64,000 bases of DNA from assembly GCA_037176705.1 (NCBI GenBank), contig CM073886.1, forward strand, positions 8,764,501 to 8,828,500. The letters run 5' to 3'. The DNA comes from Molossus alvarezi (lineage: Eukaryota; Chordata; Mammalia; Chiroptera; Molossidae). Of this stretch, positions 22,221-33,289 are shown one piece after another. Positions within the stretch are counted from its first letter, which is position 1. Every line of letters starts with the position of its first letter. The translations under genes and the position numbers were made by a program. Under the pieces are notes generated by a model, which saw nothing but the letters and a program-made list of their open reading frames with translations, ran no database searches and was not told where the DNA came from.

Positions 22221-23708
22221 GGAGGTGACCCGGCTCACTGCCCAGAGAGAACCCAGGCCGCAGTGGGGAGGTGACCCAGCTCACTGTCCCAGCACTGCCC
22301 AGAGAACCCAGGCCGCAGCGGGGGAGGTGACCCGGCTCACTGCCCAGAGAGAACCCAGGCCGCAGCAGGAGGTGACCCGGCTCACTGCCCAGAGAGAACC
22401 CAGGCCACAGCGGGAGGTGACCCGGCTCACTGCCCCAGCACTGCCCAGAGAGAACCCAGGCCTCAGCGGGGAGGTGACCCGGCTCACTGCCCAGAGAGAA
22501 CCCAGGCCGCAGCGGGGGAGGTGACCCGGCTCACTGCCCAGAGAGAACCCAGGCCGCAGCGGAGGAGGTGACCCGGCTCACTGACCCAGCACTGCCCAGA
22601 GAGAACCCAGGCCGCAGCGGGAGGTGACCCGGCTCACTGCCCAGAGAGAACCCAGGCCGCAGCGGGAGGTGACCCGGCTCACTGCCCAGAGAGAACCCAG
22701 ACCGCAGCGGGAGGTGACCCGGCTCACTGCCCAGAGAGAACCCAGGCCGCAGCGGGAGGTGACCCGGCTCACTGCCCAGAGAGAACCCAGGCCGCAGCGG
22801 GAGGTGACCCGGCTCACTGCCCAGAGAGAACCCAGGCCGCAGCGGGAGGTGACCCGGCTCACTGCCCAGAGAGAACCCAGGCCGCAGCGGGAGGTGACCC
22901 GGCTCACTGCCCAGAGAGAACCCAGGCCGCAGCGGGGAGGTGACCCGGCTCACTGCCCAGAGAGAACCCAGGCCGCAGCGGGGAGGTGACCCGGCTCACT
23001 GCCCAGAGAGAACCCAGGCCGCAGCGGGAGGTGACCCGGCTCACTGCCCAGAGAGAACCCAGGCCGCAGCGGGAGGTGACCCGGCTCACTGCCCAGAGAG
23101 AACCCAGGCCGCAGCGGGGAGGTGACCCGGGTCACTGCCCAGAGAGAACCCAGGCCGCAGCGGGAGGTGACCCAGCACTGCCCAGAGAGAACCCAGGCCG
23201 CAGCGGGAGGTGACCCGGCTCACTGCCCAGAGAGAACCCAGGCCGCAGCGGGAGGTGACCCGGCTCACTGCCCAGAGAGAACCCAGGCCGCAGCGGGAGG
23301 TGACCCGGCTCACTGCCCAGAGAGAACCCAGGCCGCAGCGGGAGGTGACCCGGCTCACTGCCCAGAGAGAACCCAGGCCGCAGCGGGAGGTGACCCGGCT
23401 CACTGCCCAGAGAGAACCCAGGCCGCAGCGGGGAGGTGACCCGGCTCACTGACCCAGCACTGCCCAGAGAGAACCCAGGCCGCAGCGGGAGGTGACCCGG
23501 CTCACTGCCCAGAGAGAACCCAGGCCGCAGCGGGAGGTGACCCGGCTCACTGCCCAGAGAGAACCCAGGCCGCAGCGGGAGGTGACCCGGCTCACTGCCC
23601 AGAGAGAACCCAGGCCGCAGCGGGAGGTGACCCGGCTCACTGCCCAGAGAGAACCCAGGCCGCAGCGGGAGGTGACCCGGCTCACTGCCCAGAGAACCCA
23701 GGCCGCAG
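22221..23708 (+). repeat. 45-bp GC-rich minisatellite, 32 units
   Basis: The unit begins GGGAGGTGACCCGGCTCACT, continues GCCCAGAGAGAACCCAGG and ends CCGCAGC. I count 32 units. Most are exactly 45 bp, some are 46 bp because of an extra G. Four are longer (about 55-57 bp) with an inserted 'CCCAGCACTG' segment (near 22,287, 22,435, 22,585 and 23,455). One near 23,163 is shortened. Units are nearly identical, indicating recent homogenisation. Since 45 is a multiple of 3, stop-free frames run on both strands (for example repeats of VTRLTAQREPRPQRE). The length variants shift the frame, so no gene is called. Each unit holds GGTGACC and three CpGs. Confidence 0.97.
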
Positions 23709-23982
23709 TCAGGAAGGGACCCCAAGCCCAGGGAGGCCCACCTGACGTGGAAAGGTCCCGCGGAGTCCGGACAGGCCAGGTGGCTGGCGTTCACAGAGAG
23801 GGGGAGCTCTGTGATCTGCCGGGGCTCCCTGCGTCTTCAGCCGAGCACCCATCGGCTCACGACCGTGAGAACCGCGGGTTAGGTAAAGAGCACTAGGGCA
23901 GATTAGGGGTATAACACTCGGGGATCACACAGGGTCAGGAGACGATGCCTGTCCCCGCCAGTAATAGGGGAAAACCTCATAC
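23709..23982. other. GC-rich spacer between minisatellite and LTR
   Basis: No repeat or exon is recognisable in this spacer. Confidence 0.4.
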
Positions 23983-24620
23983 TGTTGCCAGCGAAAATGG
24001 GTTCTTGCAGTGTGGTGAGAAAGGAATTTCAAAGGGCACCCTCGTGGGTGAAGTTTCAGTACAGTAGCAAGATTTATTGGGGTGAAGGGAAATAATGCAC
24101 CCTCGGGGACGCAGAGGGCAGGCAAGCTTTCGGCGCAATTGCTCCGAGACCCCTGATAATCTTCCATGTATTTTCTTGGTTTGGGGGAAAGAGCAGGCTT
24201 TCTTTCAAAATAGCCAATCTATTTCCTGGGTTTTTCTGGGCTTGTGCTGGTCCCTCCCTCTAACCAATCCCTTTCCTGGATCTTGTGGGATCCACCCCCA
24301 CATCCAACGCAGTCATTTTCCCAGGCCAGACTCCACCCCTTTAGGTCAAGTCCACTGCAGCTCCAACAGCACGTGCCCCAGTTTTGAAGCATCATATGAC
24401 TTCCACTGCACATGCGCTTACCTGCTCCTGCACCTTTTGATTTCTACTGCGCATGTGCCTAGCAAAGGACTCACCCCCCCACCCCAAACCCCACCCCCAG
24501 GAGACTTTTCCTGCTGGCCTGGGGGTTACCTGATCCCCTGGGGAGCCTGTAAGTGGTAGAGCTTCCTAGTAAAGCAGGTTAATGTCTGATTCCTTAACTG
24601 ATTAGCTACCCACACTAACA
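23983..24620 (-). mobile_element. solo LTR, gammaretrovirus-like (ERV1-type)
   Basis: On the minus strand it starts TGTTAGTGTGGG and ends GGCAACA, giving the terminal inverted repeat TGTT...AACA. A polyadenylation signal AATAAA (complement at 24073-24078) lies about 90 bp before the 3' end, matching an R-U5 layout. The 4-bp flanks 'atac' and 'ataa' are a plausible duplication with one mismatch. No primer-binding site or polypurine tract is visible next to either end, so it looks like a solo LTR. U3 contains a 21-bp imperfect direct repeat (24397-24417 and 24438-24458) centred on CATGCGC / GCGCATG. There is no internal viral gene. Boundaries are my best reading. Confidence 0.65.
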
Positions 24621-24759
24621 ATAACCCGCAGAGCATTGGGTGGAGTATTAAAAGGATCTTGCCTCAGTAGTGGGGTAAAATTAGTCCCCGACTAATGTTG
24701 ATCTGGTCCCACTGAACAAAGCTTACATTCAAGACCCAAAAGGATTGAACAGGTTTCAA

Positions 24760-26010
24760 GTAACATAAATGCTGGCAAGAACGGAGATCAAGGGTAAGCA
24801 GAGAATAACAAATATCTAGCTCACAAGGTGAAATTCCAAATGAAACTTGGCAGTCGATTGAAAATTATCAACCACACAAATATACAAGAAAATAAAACCC
24901 ATAATGAGGAAAACAATCAATTAATCAAGAGTAAATAGAAGCTAGAGAAAACAGTGAAGATGTTAACTAGACATGTGGAAGAAATTAAAACCACCAAACC
25001 AATTCTAGAGCCGAAAACTAAAATGTCTGAGGTGAACAATACACTTGATAGGCAGGATTGACAATACAAAAGATATAACGGAAGAAAAGATTAGTGAAAT
25101 TGAAAACATGGCAATAGAAATTATCGAAAATAAAACACAAAGATTCAAAAAATAAAGAGAGCATCTGTGAGCTGTAAGACAACCAACTGTAGGTCCCCTG
25201 ACATATATGAAATCAGGGTACTGAAGAGGAGTAATAAAAAATAAAAAAAGTTTGAACAAATAATGCTTGAAATTTAAATATGCACAAAATATTTGAATAG
25301 CAATTTTACCAAAGAAGATATATATACAGATGGCCAATAAACATATGAAAAGAAGTTCAACATCGTTAACAATTAAGGAAATCAAATTCAAGCCTTGATG
25401 AGATACTATTTCATGCCCATTATATTGGAAATGATCAAAAACAGGTAAAACAAGTATTGGCAAAATATGAAGGGATTGGAACCCTCAAACATTGCTGGTG
25501 GGGATATATAGTGCAGCTACTTTTAAAGAAAGTGGGTCAGATCCTCAAAAATTTTAACACAAATTTAATGTAAGACATTATAATTCCACTCCTAAAGTAT
25601 CTACCCAAGAGAAGTAAAAGAATATATCTGGATAGTCTTGTACACAAATGTTCATAATGCTATTACTCACAATAGCTGAAAATGTAAAACAACTCAAATG
25701 TCCATCAGCTGATGAATGGATTCCATTCAGAAATAAAAAAGAATAAAGTATTGATACATGGATTTCAAAAACATTGTGCTCAGTGAAGGAGGCCAGAGCA
25801 ACACTACACTCTCTATGACTTCATTTATTTGAAATGCCTCAAAAAAGCAAATCCAGAGTCAGACAGCAGATCAGTGATTGCCTGGGGCCAGAGGTAGGAA
25901 CACGTGTTTGCCAATAAACACAAGGGTTTTTTATTGGTGATGAATGTTCTCAAATAGGATTGTGGTGATTATTGCACAACTCTGTAATCTTATTTAAAAT
26001 AATTCAATTC
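24760..26010 (+). mobile_element. HAL1-like element (L1 ORF1 part joined to 3' end)
   Basis: An ORF1-like A-rich portion (for example 'attagtgaaattgaaaacat' near 25,090) passes into L1 3'-end text ('gatggccaataaacatatga', 'aatgctattactcacaatag', 'ccatcagctgatgaatgg'). There is no recognisable reverse-transcriptase sequence between them. That is the layout of HAL1 elements. All frames are broken. Confidence 0.5.
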
Positions 26011-26228
26011 TACTGGCCAGTGTGGCTCAGTGGATTGAGTGTTGTCCCATGGACTGAGATGGCCTGATTCGACTCCCAGTCAGGGCACATGACCAGGTTT
26101 TGGACTCGATCCCCAGTAAGAGGTGTGCAGGAGGCAGCCCACTGATGTTCTCTCTCATCAATGTTTCTATCTCTCTCTCCCTTCCTCCCTTTCTCTAAAA
26201 AATCAATAAAAACATATTTAAAAAATAA
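26011..26228 (+). mobile_element. VES SINE (GTGTGGCTCAGTGG type)
   Basis: It starts 'tactggccagtgtggctcag', with the 'gggcacatgaccagg' core, CT-rich body and tail 'aatcaataaaaacat'. The B-box is altered (gattcgactcc). Confidence 0.92.
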
Positions 26229-26817
26229 AATATTTTAATTCTTTTGTTTTGTTTTGGTTTTTGTTACAGATGCTTCTCCTTTTTCCCCCATTGGCACCCT
26301 CCTTCCCCTCCCTCCCCACCCTGTCCTCAGCTTAGTTGTCCATGTCCATTGGTAATGCATACATGCATATAAGTTCTGTGGTTTATCTCTTCCCTCCCTT
26401 ACTCCCTCTTCTGGGCATTGTCAGTCTGTACCCTACTTCCATGTCTCTGGGAATACCCTGTTCTTCAGACTGTTATGTTCATTATATTCCACAAATAAGT
26501 GAGATCATGTGATATTTGTCTTTCTCTGTTTGTCTTGTTTCCCTTAGGATAATATTCTCCAGGTCCCTCCATGTCGTCTCAAAGGATAAGAGATCTTTCT
26601 TTCTTACAGCTGCTTAGTACTCCATTGTGTATATGTACCACAGCTGTTTTATCCATTTGTCTACTGATGGACGTTTGGGCTGTTTTCAGATCTTAGCTAT
26701 TGTAAATAGTGCTGCTATGAACATGGGGGTACATATATTCTTTCTGATTGGTGGTTCAGGCTTCTTAGGGTATATTCCTAGAAGTGGGATCACTGGGTCA
26801 AATGGCAGTTCATTTTT

Positions 26818-27323
26818 TTATTTTTTGAGGTAATACCATATTATTTTCCACAGTGGCTGCACCAGTCTGCATTCCCACCAGCAGTGTACTAGAGTCCCCT
26901 TTTCTCCACACCCTCGCCAACACTTGTTTGATGATTTGTTGATGGCAGCCATTCTGACAGGTGTGAGGTGATACCTCACTGTTTGTTTAATTTGCATCTC
27001 TGTGATGATTAGTGAAGTTGAGCATTTCTTCATATGTCGCTTAGCCATTCGTATGTCCTGTTTGGAGAGGTGTCTAGTTCCTCTGCCCATTTTTTAATAG
27101 GATTCTTTGTCTTCCTTTTGTTGAGTTGTATGAGCACTCTATATATTTTGGAAATTAACCCCTTATCTGATGTATCATTGGCAATTATGCTCTCCCATGT
27201 GTTCATTTTCTCCTTTGTTTCTGTTGCCTTAGGTGATGTATCAGTGAAAAATCTGCTGCATGTGATGTCTGAAATTCTGTTGCCTACATTTTCTTCTAGG
27301 ATTTTTATGGATTCACAAGTCAC
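26818..27323 (-). pseudogene. L1 ORF2 C-terminal remnant
   Basis: Two overlapping minus-strand frames (27030-27323 and 26818-27090) encode the end of L1 ORF2p. They include a segment resembling the cysteine-rich region ([18 protein letters not shown]) and '[12 protein letters not shown]'. The frame is split between them by a frameshift near 27,030-27,090. There is no endonuclease or reverse-transcriptase part, so it is inactive. Confidence 0.8.
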
Positions 27324-27387
27324 ATTTAAGTCTTTTATTCATTTTGAGTTTATTCTTGTGTATGGTGTAACATGATGGTCTAGTTTC

Positions 27388-27417
27388 TTTCTTTTTTTTT
27401 TTTTTTTTTTTTTTTTT
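27388..27417. repeat. poly(T) run inside L1
   Basis: An almost uninterrupted T run (one C) breaks the antisense L1 text between 'tggtctagtttc' and 'cgtagctgtcc'. It may be an expanded A-run of the L1. Confidence 0.9.
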
Positions 27418-27545
27418 ACGTAGCTGTCCAATTTTCCCAACACCATTTATTAAAGAGGCTGTCTTTACTCCATTGTATGCTCTTGCCACCTTTGTTGAAT
27501 ATTAATTGAGCATAATGTTTTGGGTCCATTTCCGGGTTCTCTTTT

Positions 27546-28540
27546 ACTCAGAATGGGTAAATTTCATGATATATAAATTATACTTCTATAAAGTTGTTTA
27601 AAATGACTATTAAAAGAATAAAATACAAGATACAGAGAAAATATTTGCAAATCACATACTTGATTTTTTAAAAGACTTGCATCCAAAATATATAATAAGA
27701 AACAAACAAGAAGCAAAATTTGACAAAACGTTTGAACAGATAGCTTACCGTAGAAGACGTATGGATGGCAAATCAGCGTGAGGTGTTCACCATTGTTACT
27801 CGTTAGGGAAACTCAAAATGAAGCCCCAGTGAGATTCACACCTGTTAGAAAGTCTAAAATCTTAAAAACTGACCACACCAAATGTTGGCAAGAATGTGAT
27901 ACACGGGAAATCCACACAGTGCTGAGGATGTGGGGATGAGACATGGTTACAAGCACTTTGGCAAACAATTTGGCAGTTCCTAAAGAGCCCCTAAGTGATG
28001 CCACCCCTCTCTGCTCCTGGGTATTTAAGAGAAATGGAAGCGTACAGGGCTCCTACACAAACGTGCACACTAGCTTGACTCGAAATAAGCAAAAATGTTC
28101 ATCAGTGATGAGTGGATAAACAAATTGTGCTGTATCCATTCAGTAGAATACTTCTCAGCAACAAAAAGGAGTGAAATACTGAAACATGATACATGGATAA
28201 ATGGTGGCATGGCTATTTTGAGTAAAAGAAGGCAGGTGCAAAAGACACATTGTATTATTTCATTAGTATTAAATTCTAAAACATGAATGGCAATCTATAG
28301 CAACAGAAAGCAGATCAATGGCTGCCTGGGGATGGGAGGAGACGTCAGCATGGAGGAGCAGGAGAGGGAGGAACAAGGGACACAGGAAATCTTTGCAGGT
28401 AATGGACATGTTCATTATCTTGATTATCATGGTGGTTTATACAGATGTCAAAACGTATCAAATTGTACACATTAAACTGTACACATTAACTAAGTACCAC
28501 TTATACTTCAACAAATTTATTTTTAAGGTAGCAAAATGTT
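27546..28540 (+). mobile_element. old L1 3' end, sense
   Basis: Sense L1 landmarks are 'catccaaaatatataataag', 'gagattcacacctgttagaa', 'gagtggataaacaaattg', 'ctcagcaacaaaaaggag' and 'tgtcaaaacgtatcaaattg'. It is degenerate with no usable frame. Confidence 0.75.
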
Positions 28541-28689
28541 GAGATAAGGATAGAAGCAGAAATAGAGGTGTCCTTGCCTTGTCGCCAATCTAAAGAAATG
28601 CTGCTTAAATGTCACCTTTCTGTATGTTTGCTCTCAGATTTTGGTGTATGATCCTTTGGATAATACATATTACATCTCATACTTTTCTC

Positions 28690-28810
28690 TTTTTTAAATC
28701 ATTTTGAGGTATAATTGACATGTAAACACCTGTTCATATGTAATGCATACAACTCAATACGTTTGTGGATAAGTATACACCCATGAAACCATAGCACTTA
28801 GCTGACAATA
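28690..28810 (-). mobile_element. L1M 3'-end fragment, antisense
   Basis: 'attttgaggtataattgac' followed by 'acacctgttcatatgt' is the typical antisense 3' terminus of medium-aged L1. Confidence 0.65.
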
Positions 28811-29578
28811 CTGTATTTATATTTAAATTTTGCTAAGAGGGACTATCTTATGTGAAGTATTCTTACTGCAAAATAATAATAATGAAGAAGGCAAGAGGAA
28901 ACTTTGGGAAGTGATGGAGGCTCTTGTTAAAACCCTTTCTGTTCCCCATTTTTCCTATTGGATATTTTAAGTACTTCAGGTCTACTCCCTTCCCTCAGTG
29001 CAAAGTAAGGGATTTCCTGTGCTTAACCTTGAAACTAAAAACCCTTTTAACCACTACTGCAATAAACTTCAGAAAGAAAAGGAAACCTTTCTTCAATCCC
29101 CAAAGAGTTACGGGGGGGAAGCAGTCGTTATTTCTACATCGTAAAGCTACTTCTAATGTGCGATGGTGAGAATATTAACATATTCATCAGTCTTGCTGTC
29201 TTACTGAGTGTGGAGAAGAGCATATGAATAATCCTGTTCTGTTTCCTGTTACTACGGAGCCGCACGTGTGACTGGTACACAAGGAAAGCTATTAAGTCAC
29301 CTGGTCATCAGATCCCACTGCTGTGTCCATAAAATATAACCTATATCCTAACATGTCTACAGCCCTAAGCAACTATTTCTGCTTAACAGTTTGTCGCCCT
29401 AATCAAAGTTTAAATTGGCATCTCCGTTCACGACAGGTGCAAACGTTAGCAAGTTGCCATGGGAAGCAACAGACGGGCTTCCCTTCTTGCACAGAAGCAC
29501 AGAGAGAGTACGCAGGGCTGCGATTTCCTCGTGTAACATGAGGAGTTAAGTCTTTTCTCATTAAAGTAACAACATCCC
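28811..29578. other. AT-rich single-copy sequence, no feature seen
   Basis: No repeat or exon is recognisable here. Confidence 0.4.
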
Positions 29579-29780
29579 TCCCTGGCCAGTGTGGCTCACT
29601 GGTGAAGTGTTGACCCAGGCACCCAGAGGTTGCCAGTTCGATTCCCGGTCAGAGCGCATGCCCAGGTTGTAGGCCCGATCCCCAGTGGGGGGCATGCAGG
29701 AGGCAGCCAGTCGAAGTTTCTATCTCTCTCTCCCTTCCTCTCTCAATAAAGAAAAATGAAATGTTAAGTAACCACAGCCC
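29560..29780 (+). mobile_element. VES SINE with duplication, internally shortened
   Basis: The body (29579-29755) starts 'ccctggccagtgtggctcac', has B-box 'agttcgattcc' and ends 'caataaagaaaaatg'. One of the usual two 'gatgtttct' blocks is missing. The flanks 'taaagtaacaacatcc' and 'ttaagtaaccacagcc' look like a decayed duplication. Confidence 0.9.
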
Positions 29781-29799
29781 TTATTTACCAAGTTGAGTA

Positions 29800-30560
29800 A
29801 CTTTCTTCTGTTCTCACTTGCTTAAAGTTTTCTTAATCATGAATACATTTTTTAAATGTTATTAAATACATTTTGCAGAATGTAATGGGAGGATCATATG
29901 GTTTTCTGTCTGTAATCTCTTGCTGTAGTGAACTATATTAACTGGACATGTAATTGGTCAACTATTCCTGTGTTGCTGTGGAAATCCCTGCTTGATCATG
30001 TGTATGTTTAATACAAGTTGCTGGGTTTTGTTCGCTGATATTTCATGTAAGTTTCATATGTAGATTTTGAAAGTTATTTGCCTTTACTATACTGTTCTTG
30101 TAGGATTCTGGTTTCAAGATTCTACTTGCCTCATAAAAGGGATTAAAGGTTGATCGTTTTTCTTTTTTGGATTAAATGAACATTGTTCCTTAAATGTTCA
30201 GTGAAAAACATACTTAGGTTTTGAGGTCTTCTTTTCTAAGAGATGCGTTTAAGACATCATTTATCCCTGCTTAGCTGTAGTTCAAGAGTTTTCATGCGAA
30301 AGGTTTTATTTGTCCTTCAGCTACACATATTTTCTAGTTTCCACTGTGGTTTTTTTTCACTGATACATAAATTATCTACACATGTATTGTTAAATTTTAA
30401 AATACACAATATTTTCTTAATATCTAATTTCATGGTGATTTGTTTAAAGAACATGGTGTTTACTGGTATTTATCTAGATTTGCTATGTGGCTGGACCATA
30501 GTTTGTATAAACATTCCATGAGTTGAGGGAAAATAATTTTTTCATTCTCAAAATGGCACC
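29800..30560 (-). mobile_element. L1, antisense, reverse-transcriptase region
   Basis: 'aatctcttgctgtagtgaac', 'gttgctgggttttgttcgct' and 'cttgcctcataaaagggatt' correspond to antisense ORF2 RT-region text. Frames are broken. Confidence 0.6.
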
Positions 30561-30904
30561 TCCAAAATCCTGTGTAGTTCAGAACTTGCTAGTGTTGTTC
30601 TTCTGACTTTCCACAGCCTTACACTCTTGGCCTGTTTCCCAGTCAGTCACTCAGAGAGGAGGCTCTCCCGTCCTGATCACTGATTTGCATACTGACCCTT
30701 GTAATTCTGTCAACACCTACTTTCTATGTCTCAAATCTATGCAAGCTATACAAGTCCAGAAGTGTTCTCCCTTCCCGATGAGTCAATCACTCCTTTTATC
30801 ATGTGTCAACGCTTTTTATCACTAATAAATCTCTTTTTTTTAAATACTGTGTATTATATTAATAGAAATACACGAGATTTTCTTTTGATTAGTACATTTT
30901 TAAT

Positions 30905-31115
30905 TGATGTTAGAAAATAGGGTTGGCAAACGAAGCCTGAGGGCCAAATCCCACCACCACTTGCTTTTGTAAATAAAGTTTTATTGGAACACATTCATTC
31001 ATTTCCATATTGTCTGTGACTGCTTTCAAGCTACAGCAGCAGACAGAGGTGAGTAATGCAATAGGGACTTGATAACTATGGGTAAGACATGAAGCAATGG
31101 CCATGCTCCCAACAC
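30905..31115. mobile_element. hAT-type nonautonomous transposon fossil
   Basis: 'agggttggcaaacgaagcct', 'gggccaaatcccaccacca', 'taaataaagttttattggaa' and 'ttgtctgtgactgctttcaa' match a widespread mammalian hAT (Charlie-type) element. The far terminal part is missing. Confidence 0.7.
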
Positions 31116-31189
31116 TCAGTTTGAGAACTAGAACATCGCCAGCATCTTAGAGCCACCCAGAGGTTCTTCCTGACCTCAGTCGGGTCCCT

Positions 31190-33270
31190 CTCCATCGGAC
31201 TCACCACCCTCTCCTGCTTACCATTTGTGCTGATCATTACATTTCGTTTTTAGAATAATTTTACCGTGATTGTATCCACACACAATATATTGTTTAATTT
31301 TCCATGGGTTTTAAACTTTAAATGGAATCATAATGTACCATTCATTGGTTTGCCTTTAACATTCAACTGCTGTGTTTTTGAGAACCATGCTGTGTGTTGC
31401 AGGTGATCGTAGTGCATTTCCACTGCTGTTTGGGATCCCACCGAAGGGACCAAAGTGTGCCTCTCCATTCCAAAGCGGATGAGTCTTTCAGTTTCAGCAG
31501 TTGTACAAGTGTTGCTCTGTACATTTCTGTCTGTGTCTCACGCTGCACACGTGCCAGTATTTCTCCAGGACATTCCTAGTGCTGAGGAGCCACCTGGCCG
31601 CTGGTCTGGTTGCCTCACCTTCCCCAGAGAAACTCAGCCACTCGGAGCGGTTACAAAGTATCCTTCCACCAGAAGTGTACAGGTTTGCCATCCTCACAGC
31701 CTCAACAATTGAGATTGTCCTGTGAAATCCCATGGTTGTTTTAATTTTTATATCTCAAAGTATTAATGAAGTTTACCAGTTTTTTGTGTGTTTAATTAAA
31801 TCGATATTTCCATTCCTGTGACAACCTTTACCACTGGCCCCTCCATTTTCCGTTGCGTTTTTTTGCTGTTCATAGAGACTTGGAGAAGGTCTCTATTTGG
31901 CTGGTTACTAATCTTTCAGTTGTTGCAAATATCTTCTACGTTGTGGCTTTTATTTTAACTCTCATTTTTAACATGAGTTTTTTACTCTTATGTAGATTTC
32001 TACTTCCTGTATATTGTTTTAAAAAATATTGTTCCCATGTGCATAGAAATGTACTCTTCATTATTGTCTTCCAAAAGATTTTATGTTGGCCTTTCACATT
32101 TAAATCCTTAACCCACCTGGAGTTTACTCTTGTGTACACGGTGGGGTGTGGATGCGAACGTCTCCGTTTCTGTGGTGCACTGGCTCCCACCGCGAGCCTT
32201 GTATTACATCTTCATGTGAGATAAGGCGAGTGTTCCTTCATTTTATTTCTTTATGGGCATCTTATTCTTAGCCTTTTACTCTGCCATAAAATTTAGTATC
32301 AGCATCAAATTCCACAAAGAAAAAATATCCTGTTGGAATCTTAATGAGAAGCGCGTGGGCTCCAGACTGACTGGGAAGAACCGGCAGTGTTAGGAAATCG
32401 CGTCTTCTTATCCACGAGCATAAAATGCCCCTTTATGTCTCCTTTAACTTCTTTCAATAACATTTTATAATTTTTTCCTTAAAGGTTTTTTACAAATCAT
32501 TAGATTTAGATGTCTTCGCATGTACTATTATAAACGGTTTATATTTTATTACACTTTCTACCTATGGATGGCTGGTGACTACGAAAGCAATGTATTTTTG
32601 TATATTCAATTTTTGTGCAAGAGTTGTGCTAAATTTTCTTATTAATTCCAACAATTTATCTGTAGACTCTTTTGTGTTTCCTATAAAAATAATCATGCCA
32701 TCTGGGAGTATTAAGAGGTTTCCCACCTCTCTGCGCCCCCTCGCGTTGCTGTGCTGGCTGGGACTCCCAGCACCATGCTGGACAGAGCAGCAACAATGGA
32801 TCCCACATTTCTGTGCCTGAGCTTAGAGGAAATGCTTTCTTCAATTTTTTATCACATGCAATGTTTCTTATAGGATTTTTATATCAGTCTAAGGGAAACT
32901 CCCTCCTATTCTTATACATATATTGAAATTATTACAAGCTATTTCTCCTTTAATCTGTTAATGGGATGGATTACCTTAATCGACTTTCCAGAGTGCTCCA
33001 AACTCATATGTCTGGAATACACTCAAATCAGACATTATGTGTTAACTGTTCAATGTATTGCTGAATTCTTTCATTATAAAACTTTGGGCTTTTTCCATCT
33101 ATATTCATCAGTGAGATTGGCCTGAAATCTCACTTTCTTACACCTTCCTTGTTAGTCTTCGGTGTCAATGTTTTGTCTCATAAAATGAGCAGGAAATATT
33201 CCTTTTTCTTCCATAGCCAGTAAAAATTTCCAGAAGAGAAAAATCTGTTTTATTTACTCAGCTTGGCTAT
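31190..33270 (-). mobile_element. old L1, antisense, 3' UTR to RT region
   Basis: Progression along the + strand follows an antisense L1: 'ttaaatggaatcataatgta' (3' end), 'ccttccaccagaagtgtaca', 'taacccacctggagtttact', 'ttgctgaattctttcatta' and 'atattcatcagtgagattgg'. It is interrupted by a GC-rich interval near 32,700-32,830. Heavily mutated. Confidence 0.75.
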
Positions 33271-33289
33271 TCTCAATATAAATCTGAAT

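Larger units (their letters stand above)
26238..27545 (-). mobile_element. L1, antisense, relatively young 3' half
   Basis: It starts with an A-tail complement rich in 'ttttgtttt', then the L1 3' UTR and the C-terminal part of ORF2. Landmarks are 'ccattgtgtatatgtaccac', 'aatagtgctgctatgaacat', 'ggcagccattctgacaggtg' and 'caacaccatttattaaagag'. It is 5'-truncated. Confidence 0.9.

Noticed and set aside
22221..23708. CRISPR-like array of repeats
   Set aside because: There are no variable spacers. The units are contiguous and the setting is mammalian.
22624..23794. Long repetitive open frames on both strands encoding 15-residue repeats
   Set aside because: They follow from a 45-bp tandem unit without stops. 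Length variants shift the frame, there is no start context or splice signal, and all share one DNA unit.
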